A DNA stretch of 64,000 bases from contig OW051468.1 in assembly GCA_932521025.1 (NCBI GenBank), positions 930,064 through 994,063 on the forward strand, given 5' to 3'. The stretch comes from Oscheius onirici. Taxonomy: Eukaryota; Nematoda; Chromadorea; Rhabditida; Rhabditidae. Below, one piece after another: positions 48,501-60,181 of the stretch. A program made the position numbers and the translations under genes. The notes under the pieces are model-generated. The model searched no databases, was not told where the DNA came from, and saw nothing but the letters and a program-made list of their open reading frames with translations. The first letter of the stretch is position 1; each line of letters opens with the position of its first letter.

Positions 48501-48984
48501 GTTTTATTTAACGACGTAAAAGTTGATGTTTATAGACGAACAACACGTGAAGTGATGATGTCTTTCTAGAACCCCGCTTTGAGAAATCGTAGTTGTCTAT
48601 CTCAGCTCCTTTCGACTATTTTAAGCACTTCCTAGCCAAACTTTTTGTCTAAAATTGAAGAAAAGACTAGCAGAAGCATTGTGAAAGACGTTATTTCGTT
48701 ACGGAATGACCAAAAACCTCCCTCTCGTTATGCGAAGTAAAGAATACTCGTGTAAGACTGAGCGACATGATTGAGAAGACAGCCTCGCCGTTATTCGATC
48801 ACATCACATAGAACGGCAACATGTGTCCTGAAATTGAGTCGTCATACCAGCTGTAGGCAAATATGGACACAGACACAATGACAACTGCTCTCCGCCTTTA
48901 TTCTCGAATGCTTTTGTGCGGAATTGACAACATTCTCACTCGAAAATGTGGAAAATACAATAAATATCGGAAATTTTCAGCAAG

Positions 48985-50341
48985 ATGACAGAAGAAGCAC
49001 CCCGGCCAGTCCAGACGAGCAGCGCGAGCAAGCTGGTAGTGAATCGGAGACGTCAAGAAGGAAATCCGCTGCTAAAATACGTTACGAATGTACGATACGA
49101 GTGGGGAGATATCGGCCCGGATTTTGAGTGCGGCTCCCAGTGTGGACTCGTCTACTTGACAATGAAGGTGCGTTTTTACATGCCAATCTTATAAAATTTA
49201 TCGAATTGACCATGTAAAATATCCTGTTGAACGCAAAATTTGCTGTTTTCGCTCACACAAGTTGTTCATCGAAAATCCGAGACAGTTTTCAAGTTCCTGG
49301 GGCCGTTTTACACGCTGAATTCGTAAATTTGACTAAAAACACGTAAATCCACTCACTGATCGTTCTTCTTTCAGTACCACCGCCTACACCCAGACTATGT
49401 ACATACGCGACTCGGAGGGACCCAGGAGAATAAATATGCCTGCAAGGTAACAAAGTTAGCTCAAATCTTAGCTAAAAAGCCTCAAATTTAGGTCCTTTTA
49501 CTAATGGCCAACGTGGAGGAGCCGCGGCACCAACTGCGCGAGCTGAACATGCTCTGCTACCGTCTCGATTGGACCCTTATCGTGTGCTATTCTGTCGAGG
49601 AAGCCGGCGAATACATTGAAAACTTGAAGCTTGTCGAGACACGTGATCCCAGTGCTCAGAGGTATGTTTGAGCCACTGCCAGACGGATCTGGTGGAACTT
49701 GCAGCATTCTTCACGTCCCGCAATAACAATCACCTCGCGTTTGCTGCTCATTTTCACAAAAGCTTTCCCAGTTCGAATATGTTCTTCTAATATGTAAGAC
49801 GCAGTTCTTAAAAAAATAGCTATTCTTTTGGCACACACACACGCTTCCTGCAGCTTTGGTACGGTCACCCAGAGAGCTCACAACTCACATACCTAGCCTT
49901 ATAAGCCAATCTTGACGCATTTTTGAACTGAAAAGATTGATATATCATAAGCCAGGAATCCCCTGTCCATACCAGTAGTTATACAGGAAACTTGGAGAGT
50001 GAAAAAGTATGCATAAAAGCTTGCATTGTCGGTGGGATGCCCAATTTTTAGTAATTTTTCAGAAGACAACAAAACGCCGTGCCGCAGGACGAGCGAACGA
50101 GGATGCTGAATGCCGCGATTGGAATTCTGACGGCTGCGAGAAGTGTAACCAAATCTGATGCCCAAAGGTCTTTTTTTTACTCTTTTTCCTTAATTTCCTA
50201 GCTTTCAGGCTCCTCCACAGTTTCGGCAGCCTCAAAAACATAGCCGAGGCGTCAGAAGAACAGCTAGCTCTTTGTATTGGTCTCGGTCCGATCAAGGCCA
50301 AAAATTTGTACACATTCCTCCGAACAGATCTCGCCTCCTAG
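48985..50341 (+). CDS. ercc-1: DNA excision repair protein ERCC1
   Basis: Five exons, 48985-49167, 49375-49446, 49492-49661, 50063-50167 and 50209-50341, encode 220 residues (human 297; the disordered N-terminus is shorter). The central domain follows ERCC1 closely: NPLLKYVTNVRYEWGDIGPD, YLTMKYHRLHPDYVHTRLG, VLLLMANVEEPRHQLREL, EEAGEYIENLK. The C-terminal helix-hairpin-helix pair (LLHSFGSLKNIAEASEEQLA, then LCIGLGPIKAKNLYTFL) is complete; it dimerizes with XPF. ERCC1-XPF is the 5' structure-specific endonuclease of nucleotide excision and crosslink repair. A TTTTCAG lies five bases before the ATG, a likely trans-splice site. AATAAA at 50374-50379 ends the message, and NUBP1 starts about 130 bases after the stop. 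Confidence 0.95.
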
Positions 50342-50472
50342 AAAAAAAGTACGCAATTTACCGTCCCGTACGCAATAAATTTTTATCTTTCACAATAATT
50401 TTCGTCATTTTTTTCTGGTCATTTTTGTCGAATATCTTGGATAATATTGCTTAGAAAATTAGTAAATTTTAG
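50342..50472 (+). promoter_or_regulatory. Intercistronic region with poly(A) signal and probable SL2-type acceptor
   Basis: A 131-base gap separates the ERCC1 stop from the NUBP1 start. It contains AATAAA at 50374-50379, T-rich sequence and an AG acceptor (TTTTAG) directly abutting the NUBP1 ATG. About 90 bases between signal and acceptor is the classic spacing inside nematode operons. Confidence 0.65.
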
Positions 50473-52559
50473 ATGGAAAACGTACCCACGAATGCCAACG
50501 CCGGATGTCCTGGAACGGGGACCGAAGGAGCTGGAAAGGCTGCCGGCTGCGCTGGATGTCCGAATCAGGTAAATTTTAGACTTTGTGGTAGTTTTTTTAA
50601 ATGAAGCTGGAGACCAGAAAAAACCATACAGTCCTGTCTCAGACGGTCACTTAGATGTAAAAATGACGCAGAAATTTGTAATTTCTACTTTTTATTAGCG
50701 GTAACGGAATATCAATCAAAAATTACCTGCTCAGCACTGAAAAAGCTGAATCCTCTTCCCTTATTGAGATCTTTGAAACTTTGTGTTTAAATCACTGTTT
50801 TTCCACTACAAGTTGACCAGGAAACATTTCAGAGGTCATGAATGAGCATCTTGGATCCTGTGTCCCACAAAACCTAGCCGTCCCTCAACAACGCTCTGAA
50901 ATAATTTTTGCATCAAATTGCTGACAAGTAAATTTAGATGTAAAAATGACGGCAAACTGCAATTCGAGACTGGCTTTATGGGAGAACTACAATCATTTTG
51001 ATACGGTTAAACGCAAAAAATAGCTCTTGTTCTACCTCCATTTTCGCTCTAAATATCCTAAAACGACCATTTCTTCCATCTTTCGCATATCTGTAAGCCA
51101 AAAATTGACAAAAATACCTTTTCCAGGGATCCTGTTCAACTGGCCAAGCGCCGAAGCCCGATGCCGATATCGGTCTGATCCAGGACCGATTCCGTTCCGT
51201 CAAGCACATTGTAAGTCTCCTTTTTTTCTTCAAACTGTAAAAAATCCTCAGGTTCTCGTTCTCAGTGGCAAAGGAGGCGTCGGAAAGAGCACGCTGACGA
51301 CAAACTTGGCCCGAGCTCTGGCTGCCGACAGTTCGAAGCAGGTCGCCGTCCTGGATGTCGATATTTGCGGCCCGTCGCAGCCACGAATGCTCGGCGTCGA
51401 AGATGAGACCGTTCACGACAGCGCCGACGGCTGGACGCCCGTCAGCGTTAAAGATAATCTCACCCTGATGAGTATTGCCTTCCTTCTCGGTTAGTTTTAT
51501 AACGTTTTGAACGTTTTTTTAATGAAAAATGATCGCAAATCAATTTGTAGCTCTGGTGCAGTGGCAGATTGGTGCCAGAACAACGAATGTTCGATTCAGC
51601 GCCAACCCTTTCGGTTTTGGCTTTTTTGTCATTAGAAAGAAGTGCTTTGCAACAAATGTCAGAGGACTTTAACCCGATGCCGCTCATATTTTCATTGTTC
51701 GGCCCAAAAATACGTTGTTTTTGGTAAACATGATGTTTGCTATAAATAGGCTAAACATCGCAATGACTCTTATTTTAGGCAGCAGAAACGACGCCGTCGT
51801 CTGGAGAGGAGCCCGCAAAAATGGCATGATCAAGCAGTTTCTTCGCGATGTTGACTGGGGCGAAATTGATTATCTGCTCGTCGACACACCTCCCGGAACT
51901 TCCGATGAACACATCTCTCTCGTACAGTTCCTCTTACAGGTACTTTTTTCAAGGTTTATTCTAGAAAACTATAATTTAGGCCGGAACAGTCGATGGCGCT
52001 CTGATCGTCAGCACGCCGCAGGAGGTATCTCTTCTCGACGTCAGAAAAGAGGTTTGTTGCAATTTTTGTGTCAAATTTTTTCTTGTTTGCTGCGTAAAAG
52101 AGGACGAAAAATGTTGTTAAAAACTTGTCTTCAAAATAATGACTACAGACTCAGTTGGACAGCCACGACATTTAGACAGCAAATTTACTGAATAAGGCTA
52201 TATTTTTATTCCATTCATTTCAGGTCAGCTTCTGCCACAAGACCAAAGTTCCAATTCTTGGCGTCGTTGAAAATATGGCCCAGTTCGTCTGCCCTCATTG
52301 TAACCACACCACGGTGCTCTTCCCTTCAACCACAGGTACCATTTTGTTGATTTTTTTAACTAAAGCTTTTTCAGGCGGAGCCGAAGCCATGTGTGCCGAA
52401 ATGAAGCTGGATTTGCTGACGCAGCTGCCTCTGGAGCCGGCTCTCGCCCAGGCGCTGGATAACGGCGAGGATTTCTTTGAAAAACAGCCCGAATCCGTCC
52501 TGGCCAAGAGCTTCCTCGATCTGGCCGCCAAGCTCCAAAAGAAGCTCGAAAAGGCCTAA
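50473..52559 (+). CDS. nubp-1: Cytosolic Fe-S cluster assembly factor NUBP1
   Basis: Seven exons: 50473-50568, 51127-51210, 51252-51489, 51779-51939, 51980-52051, 52224-52335, 52375-52559. The N-terminus has cysteines 12, 26, 29 and 35, an exact C-x13-C-x2-C-x5-C [4Fe-4S] motif that separates NUBP1 from NUBP2. The deviant Walker A is [10 protein letters not shown] with the signature Lys. Also visible are [31 protein letters not shown], and the C-terminal [12 protein letters not shown] whose CxxC binds the bridging cluster. With NUBP2 the family forms the scaffold of the cytosolic iron-sulfur pathway, which feeds XPD and other repair enzymes. It lies between ERCC1 and OXSM on one strand. The second intron (50569-51126) is repeat-free AT-rich sequence. 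Confidence 0.96.
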
Positions 52560-52691
52560 ATTCTGTGATCTTTTGTTGACGTTGTTGAAATTTTAGAGAA
52601 AAAACTTTTATAATTCAATTTTTGGTTTTTTGAAAGGTTCCCGGTCATTTTCATACCGTAAGCCCTCGTTTGGCGACAAAATGTGGGAAAG

Positions 52692-55600
52692 ATGTCACGA
52701 AATGTCCATCGAGTCGTCATTACCGGAATGGGATGCATCAGTCCATACGGCTCGGGAGTTACGTCGCTAAGAAATGGAATTCTGGAGGGACGGTCGGCAC
52801 TTCAGTACAGCGAGCGACTCTGCTTTGTCGTAAGTTTCTTCCCTTTCTCTTCTTTTCTACAGTTTTTTAAAGCAACATCTGAACTTTGCCCATTCGTATA
52901 ACAAGACCACAATTTGGTCATTTTTTTCCAACAAACTCACAATTTCCAGGTAGGAGAAATCCCAGCCGGCTCGGCCGACTTTGACCGCTGGACGTCCGGA
53001 CAACGAAGAGAAATGAGTCGTGCCAGTCAGCTGGCTGTTCTCGCGTCAGAAGAGGTTTTTTTCTGTCTTTTCCCTCAAAATTACCCATTTTTAGGCAATG
53101 GAATCGGCCAACGCCGTGCGCCTGATGCAGACCGACACCCTTGTCAATATTGGGACAGGAGTAGCCGATCTGGATGCCATTGGAGAGACGACAAAACTTG
53201 TGGAGACGGGACAGACGCGCAAAGTGACTCCCTACTTTGTTCCTCGAATTCTCAATAATCTGCCGGCCGGTTATGTTGCCATGAAGTACGGCATGATGGG
53301 CGGAGTGGAAAGTGCCTCGACGGCCTGTGCTACGGGTCTTCATTGCATAGGTAAGGCTAATTTTGTCTCAGATTGATAGTTTTTATTGACTTGACTCTAT
53401 TTTCGAGTCCTAGACTGAAATTTTTTGGGCTGTGAACAACCTGATATCAAATGCTGTCGTGCTAACCAACTGAGTGCTCATAACGTGTATTTTTAGTTAT
53501 TTTCCAACTATTTTTTACCCTTTATGAGGTCGTTTACTGAATTCTGCTCTTAAAACAAGCCTTAAAACTTGAAAATATTCGAAAGTATTTCTGAAGAACG
53601 GCATGTGCGAACCAAAATAGATCAAAAAGACGTAGTTCCAGCTAATTCCAATTCCGAGCCTTTTTCATATTCGAATGGTTGTCTTATATATTTTGGTCTG
53701 TTTTAGCCGTTTTATAAACCAGATTATTCATATTGTTCTTGCAGGAAACGCCTTCCACGCCATCCGTCACGGATGGGCAAGGAGAGCCATAGCCGGAGCT
53801 GCCGAAGGCTGTGTGAATGCTGTCGCGCTGGCCGGATTTGATCGGTTCGTTTTATTCTTCTTTTCTGCCTAAAGTTTACCTTAAATCCTCTAAAAACGGT
53901 TTTCAGAATGAGAGCCCTGGCACGCGGAAAAGACGCCTCAATTTCGCGGCCATTCGACAAGCAGCGCAGCGGATTCGTCCTGTCCGAAGGAGTCGGCCTT
54001 CTTTTCCTCGAGAGACTCGAAGACGCCCTGGAACGAGGAGCCACGATACGGGCAGAAATTCTCGGCTTTGGTTAGTTTTTTTTTTCCAGTTTTATTGGAC
54101 TTTCTCCCGACTCTGCTTTTTCCTGACTACTGACTCTTTTCTGTCTTGTGACTTTTCTACTGATCTGTCATTTCTAGTCTATTTGATCTGACCACTCGGT
54201 TCGCATACTGTACTTTAAATTCATGAGCTTTTCGACCGGCACCAAGCTTCCAGACAACTTTCTGATTACTCGACTCTTTCTCAAACTTTCTAGCTTCTAG
54301 ACTCTTCTTCTGTCCAAACAAATCCAGAGACTCTGTCTCCGTTCTTTCAGACTCTTTGTTCCAGCTCTCTAGCTTCTAGAGACTTCTAGTTCGGTGACAT
54401 GACTCTCGCTTTTGGAATATCCTCCTATCCTAGCACTTTCAGACTTTTTGATCAATTCCATGACTACCAGACTCTCTGTTCCAGTCCCCTAGCATCCATA
54501 GACTGATCCAGTTCGGTAACTTGACTCTCGATTCCAAACTCTCCTTTTGTTCTAAAGCTTCCAGACTCTCTGATCCAGTTTCCTAGCTTCCAGAGGCTGT
54601 CTTAGTTAGATAACGAGACTCTCACTTCGAGACTCTTTCTCCTCCTGTTCTAGACCTTCCAGACGCTCTGATTAGTTTCAGTTCCCTAGCATCCGGAGAC
54701 TCTTCCAGATCCGTAACCAGTGTCTCGCTTCCAGGCTCTCTATTTTTCCAGTTCTCTAGCTTCCAGAGACTGTTCCAGTTCGATAATTCGACTCTCGCCT
54801 CCAGATTCTCTGAACAGATGCAGACTCTTATCTTTCCGGTAAAAAAAACCAGTAAAAGCACCTTCCTTCTTGAAAATAACTTTACTGTAATATCGTTTCC
54901 CATCCATTTCTCTACATAAAAATCCTCGCCGCTTTCTCATCGTAGTTGGCATTCTTCTTGTCCTGAACGCTGAAGGGGCCCCAGTCGGCCGTCGGTATGA
55001 ACAAACTGTTCATTCTTCCCGTCGTACTGAGCCATTCGCTGGCGGCAATCCATGCGGCAGCATAAATTGGTAAGACGGCAATGTAGAGCAGGAAAACGAC
55101 GAGCCAGCTGAAGTGAATGGCTCTCAGGATGGCAATCAGACTGGTGGAGAAGAAGAGTCCCGTCAGTAGAGGAATGAACCAGCTCCAGAGATGATACAGC
55201 GGTCTGGCTAACGTCTTGGTGTGCCTATAGGCCCAGGGACTCTTGTCAAACATCGTCCTGATGTTCACTAGCAGTCTGCAATTGTGGGGATACTGTAGCT
55301 GGAAGCGGCCTGGTTCAAGATTTGACCCCCCGCCCGATGACGCTCAAGCCAAACGCTGTACCAGGAGTGGTATGCGGCGCCGCCGTCCGATCTGGCAAGT
55401 CAGGCCGCCTTGAGCCCGGTTAGCACCGATTTTCAGGGGGTCTTTGGTTCGAATCCTTTAGTGTGAAAACCTTTTTTCTTTTTACATTTTGATAGAAAAA
55501 TGTGTTTTTAGTTGTTTGCGACCCTATTTTCTAATTTTCCGAATCAATTCCGCCATTTTTGCTCCTGCGCATACACCCCGCACTTCCATCGTCATTTGCA

Positions 55601-58600
55601 TCCTGAAGAAAAGGTTTTCGAGATTTGTGATGTTCTGCAAAGTTGAAGAGATCGAGGGCTCCATTTTTATAGCACATTGTAAACCTGGCAAAGCTCGTTG
55701 TCAGATTGAAAAATGGCTGTGAATATTGAGTATGCAGCTACTAGGCGAAGAATAATTTGTAATGTTTTGCGACGTTCTTTAAAAATGTAGCCCTCGATCT
55801 CTTCTTCAACTTTGCAGAACATCACAAAGCTCGAAAACCTTTTCTTCAGGAAGCAAATGACGATGGAAGTGCGGGGTGTATGCGCAGGAGCAAAAATGGC
55901 GGAATTGCTTTGGAAAATAGGGGTGCAAATAACTAAAAACACGTTTCTCTATCAAAATGTAAAAAGAAAAAAGGTTTTCAGCCGAAAGGATTTGAACCCG
56001 AAACCTCTTGAAAATCGGTACTAACCGAGCTCAATGTGGTCTGACTTGCCAGATCGGACGGCGGCGCCTCATACCACTCCTGGTACAGCGTTTGGCTTGA
56101 GCGTCATCGGGCGGGGGGTGGGGACTGTCCCTTTAAAAAGTGACAGAAGTGTAAAAACGAAGAAAGTTTTCATACACGATGTTCTCACTGCAAAAGTCTC
56201 TAATTTTGTCACTTTTCGCCTATTTGTGCGTGCCGAGAAGTTTGTCCGTCATGCACAGTCCCGGAAAGTAAGATTATCTGTATAAAATGGTACAAATCAC
56301 GATTTGTGACTATTTTTTGTCTAATCCTCATCGAAATTTTGTACTAGACTCACCTTTCAATGTCGTAAAACTTGTGAACTGTCAAACATTCCCAGAAGAC
56401 GGCTGCCAGTGTCAGGGAGCACCACAGCTTGCCAACATAGCGCTTTTCGGTATATCCCAATACAGCATATACGGCATAGACGAGTCCAAACAGACCGAAA
56501 TAGTTGAACATGACGCTGTGACGAACCATCATCGTGTTGAGTGTCGACAGGCGATTGACGAAGCGCAACATGACAGCCAAAATGTTCTCGGCCATCAGAA
56601 TGTGCGGAGCTAGTTGTAGGAAGAATAGAACGAAGAAGAGGGCAAAGGCACAGTACTGCGTCGGCTCGTCGACCCACGAAAAGTAGTAGAGCGGATTCAT
56701 GCACGACTCACTGAACGGGTAGACTTTCAGCTGCGTAACTGAAAGTTTTGGTTCGATTTTGAGGCTCTGGAATGTTCTAGATTCAGATTCTGATCGAACT
56801 TCCGTACTCTTGGTCATCGTCGTTTTATGGCCCGTGAAAATTTTAAAGGAACTCTTCCGCTTTTGTGGAATTTGCAATTGCCACGAGAGCCATAGAGATA
56901 GTCCTTTAAATCAAACTTGACGTTTTTAACATTTTTCGTTGTTTTCAGTCCTGTTTTTCGACGAAGAATCCAGAAACGTCTACTTGAACGAAAAACAAGT
57001 CGAAAACTCAATCAAACACGTAGTTGCTGTCAAAATTCGCTCCAAGCTACTTCCTGGCGTTTAGATTTTGCTCTAGAAAGCTATTATTTCCACGATTTTT
57101 TCTCCACTGTAAATTTTCTTCCTTGAAAGACTCACCCAAATCTCCTATGCGATCCTCTCCAAAAGCCAGCTCATTCTGTTCCCTCTGCTGCACATTGATC
57201 CCGTCGACCATGACCGTCCCGAAGAAGAAGATGCTGAAGACGGCTAGCAGGACAAACGTGACGGCCACATAGAGCATATCCCAGAGAATGTTGTTCCAAA
57301 AGATGTTCATTGCTCCCAGAGCATGTAGAGTCCCATCTCCGATTCCTAGAAGCACAAACGAGTCTACAGCAGCCGTCTGCCAGGTCTCGACGCTGTACAG
57401 GACGGAAGCTCGACTGCTGTTTGTCACGGCAGCGAGAAAGAGACCACAGGCGGCTTGGAAGAGCGGATTGAAGAGCAGGACCGTGACGATGCCGAGAAGA
57501 AGCAGTCCGACGAGCGAATAGAGCACTGGCAGGCACTGAAAAAGGGAGATTTTTGATGAGAAGATAGGATCGAAGATTTTTCGTTAATTTTCGGCCAATC
57601 TTTTCATACGAAATTGCTAAAAATTTGTTCTAGAAACCTAGAGGAATCGATATTTTGATCGATAGATGAATTTGGCACCCATTTTGGTTTTTTTTTGGCC
57701 ATTTTTCTTCCGAATTGCCATGGGAAACTGAAATTGAACTGATGAGAAAAGAAAAGTTTTTTGCTTTAAAAACTCGCCTTGGTGAATCGACTGACGCCGA
57801 GCTTGGATCCGAGAAAGACGAGCACACAAAAAGTGACGACGGAGCTCACAAAGTGCGTATTATCGGCCAGATTGAAGATTTGTTCGGCGGGCAGCACGTA
57901 CTGTACGAAGCTGTCACGAAATTGCGGTCCTTGAAGCAGCTCTGCGGCCGCTAGACGAATATTCATGCGGCTCGGAATTTTCTTGTCGTCCCAGAGCTTG
58001 CGCGATCGTAGCACTCTCCTTGGTAGAAGACTTCGCCGCCGCGACATCTATTCGGAATGAAGCAGTCTGTGGCATTTTGACGACTGCAGACGGCCGTATT
58101 ATCAGTGATCAGAAACGATTGCGCCCTGTTCCAAAGCAGTGCCACGATACTGAAAGTCGCTATTCATAAAAACGAAGTCCATGTTGTTGTGGCTCAGTGG
58201 CAAAGTGTTCGTTTTTCTTCAAATTAGTGCAAGTCCGAATCCACGTCGTTTTTTGACTTTCTTACGGTCTTTTTTCACTTTTTTCCTGTTTCTCCGACTC
58301 ATAAGCACGAAATTCTCAATATTTCTACATGATGTACGTAAAATCCTTCAAAAGTAGTTCAGCAAACCGATTTTGACCTTTTGCAACGCATTTAGGACCT
58401 CTTCTTCTTGTTTGTCGACTTTAGCTTATTTTCCTGAACAAAACATTGGACTTTCGGATTATTTACTGCCTCAGCACGAAAAAGAAACATTTTAGTATTG
58501 GAAACGTGTCAAATGGCTCATTCCTTCCGTTATTATGTCAATATTTCTGATTACCTGTGTTCAGTTCTGAAATGAAGAAATTGCAAGACTGCAAAAACGG

Positions 58601-60052
58601 CAAAAACGTATCCGACTCCCGTAGCAATTGGCGAGATTCGATTGAAGATGACGGTGACGAGCTGACTGGTAAATTGTCCCAAGGCAAGTTCGAGAAAGAC
58701 CATCGGGGTGGCGAGGATGAAGACGCAGACGGTCAGCGGGATCAAAAACCACCATCCGCCATTGTGGACGAGTTCCAGAGGCAGAATGTAGAAGAGTTTG
58801 AAGCAGAAGACGCAGTTGAGGAAGAAAAGTATCCGGCCGCGACTGCTCAGTCTGGAATTGGTTGTGAGCTACAACGACAGCTGTCTGTCTTGTCGGTTGT
58901 CTAACTGTTTAGTCTGTGGTATATCGGCTGTCTAGATGTCTTATCTGTAGCTTCAATTTAGCTGCTGTTTCTGTTTAATCTGACAGCGGCTAGCTGTCTT
59001 GCCTGTAGCTACAGTTCAGCGGCTGTCCAACTGTCTAGTCAATGGCTACAATTTCTTATCCTACCTCGTCCGATCCGTAGCCAACTCCCATTCCATCTTT
59101 TCCAACTTTTTCGGGTCAAAAAGCGGTGAACGTCCGCGCGGCGAGTCAGCTTCCTCTTTGAGATTGTCAAAAGACTTTTCCGACAGCTCCGACTTTGACA
59201 AATCGGCCATTTCCCACGATCGCTGCATGTACTTCTTCAGAATCAGCTTGCGGGTCTCCTCGCGCTGCTTCGCCTCGTAGTCCTCCTTAGTGACTTCCCT
59301 GAGATTTTTGGACGTTTTGAGGGGAAAATGGGGACACCGTGACAACATGCTCATGGCGAGATCCTAGCATAAAATAAGCTATTTTTGTTGACAATTGTTT
59401 TTTTAGCTCCAAAAACTATTTGTGAGTTTATAAAGTTTTTCAATTAAAAAATAGTTTTGTTTTGAAAGTCAAAAGTTTTTTGACTTTCAAATGCAAAAGC
59501 AATGAAACTTTCAGGAATCAGCTCGGACTGCTACCACATATCGTCACCGCACCCGTCGGGAATCGGAGCCCGACTCAGCATGGAAAGGGCCATCCGGGAC
59601 GCGGAAGGAGTCGAAAAGACCGATGTTGAATATGTCAACGCTCATGCGACTTCTACGCCGACTGGTAAGCAATTTTTCCTGCTCAGCCCATAAATGAGGT
59701 CAACTTTCAGGCGACGGCATCGAGCTCAAAGCGATAGCAGACCTCTTTACGGACCAGTCCATAGCCGTCTCTTCGATCAAAGGTATTTTTTCATTTTCAA
59801 CCCTGAAAACACGTTTCAGGCCATGTTGGACACCTGCTAGCCGCTGCCGGAGCCGTCGAAACCATCGCCACCGTCGTGGCAATTGAAGACTGCCGTCTGC
59901 CGCCAAATTTGAATTTACAAGAGCCGGAACGGGTCGAAAAGTTGCACATTCTTCAGGAGATGACGGACTGGAAGTCGGAGAAGCGGATAGCCATCGTTAA
60001 TTCTTTCGGCTTCGGCGGCACAAATGCCAGTCTCCTAGTGGGAAAGTGCTAA
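52692..60052 (+). CDS. Mitochondrial beta-ketoacyl-ACP synthase (OXSM/KAS II)
   Basis: Eight exons: 52692-52829, 52950-53054, 53096-53350, 53745-53844, 53907-54070, 59515-59664, 59711-59782, 59820-60052. The protein begins MSRNVHRVVITGMGCISPYG. The active-site Cys is in ESASTACATGLHCIG, the two catalytic His are in VNAHATSTPTGD and IKGHVGHLLAAAGA, and NSFGFGGTNASLL closes the thiolase fold. It elongates acyl-ACP in type II mitochondrial fatty-acid synthesis, needed for lipoate. The in-frame GTG at 52683 is not used as start; ATG 52692 is. I see no strong presequence, so a missing upstream exon is possible. From the NUBP1 stop the gap is 132 bases. Intron 54071-59514 is 5.4 kb and contains an entire transporter gene on the other strand. 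Confidence 0.94.
54912..59354 (-). CDS. SLC6 (sodium:neurotransmitter symporter)-like membrane transporter, nested in OXSM intron, one frameshift
   Basis: Exons 59065-59354, 58555-58851, 57778-58149, 57136-57535, 56354-56738, 54912-55275. There are about 10-12 hydrophobic helices. SLC6-like features are LPLELVHNGGWWFLIPL (TM1/2 region), MVFLELALGQFTSQ, a Cys-containing extracellular loop with an N-glycosylation site (RQNATDC), a TM6-like stretch ETWQTAAVDSFVLLGIGDGT and SIFFFGTVMVDG. The N-terminal tail is long and charged. The usual NSS signatures are weak, so this is a divergent nematode snf-type member or pseudo-transporter. Exon 57778-58149 is 372 bases, which breaks the frame: ..GGEVFYQGECYD must shift to ..SRKLWDDKKIPSR near 58000. 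That exon also ends with a GC donor (AAG-GCGAGT). The frameshift could be a sequencing error or a real lesion. Confidence 0.65.
55325..56119. repeat. Giant inverted repeat (about 800 bp hairpin) containing tRNA-like segments
   Basis: The left arm starts ACCCCCCGCCCGATGACGCTC, then CAAACGCTGTACCAGGAGTGG, GGCGCCGCCGTCCGATCTGG, CTTTTTACATTTTGATAG, GCGCATACACCCCGCACTTCC and GATGTTCTGCAAAGTTGAAG. The right arm carries all of these inverted in reverse order. Arms are about 340 bp with a loop near 55670-55780. Each arm includes a tRNA-like unit (GGTTAG..GGTTCGAATCC), also present at 32424, and each inner end is an AAGTTGTAG palindrome copy. It fills most of the last intron of the SLC6-like gene. Confidence 0.9.
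58185..58248 (+). pseudogene. tRNA-like fragment in transporter intron
   Basis: GTTGTGGCTCAGTGGCAAAGTG resembles a D arm/box A, and AAGTCCGAATCC a damaged box B. The anticodon arm is not recognizable. Confidence 0.3.
58860..59050. repeat. CTACAGACAAGACAGTTAGACAGC dispersed repeat cluster
   Basis: Several diverged copies of the word GCTGTCTAACTGTCTTGTCTG, then TAGC (inverse CTACAGACAAGACAGTTAGA, then CAGC), run in tandem with alternating spacers in the first transporter intron. Other clusters: 24100-24190, 25319-25466, 33030-33120, 52137-52190, 60473-60580. Confidence 0.75.
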
Positions 60053-60181
60053 TGTATTTTTTGTGTATAAATTTTTCATAGAGTTCAACAATTTTCATGC
60101 CAACGAGAAGGGGATAACAAATTGTACAATTTGCTTGCAAAAAAGAGGGGAAAACAACAAAATACCGGGCGGAAAACGAGC

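Larger units (their letters stand above)
39659..48984. other. 9.3 kb intergenic, repeat-rich region between divergent ncs-2 and ercc-1
   Basis: It must contain the upstream control regions of both genes. I find no coding gene. It holds hAT-type MITEs (41770-41955, 45028-45516), a TA-flanked element (42121-42318), three AAGTTGTAG palindromes (40941, 44379, 47105), a minus-strand tRNA-like fragment (about 44206-44280), GAGACAGAG tracts (43150-43320, 44910-45015) and short CT microsatellites (41470-41660). Long frames are repeat-driven or lack splice context. Confidence 0.65.

Noticed and set aside
52683-52691. Upstream start for the KAS protein
   Set aside because: The codon at 52683 is GTG; the first ATG in frame is 52692, which starts directly at the conserved N-terminus.
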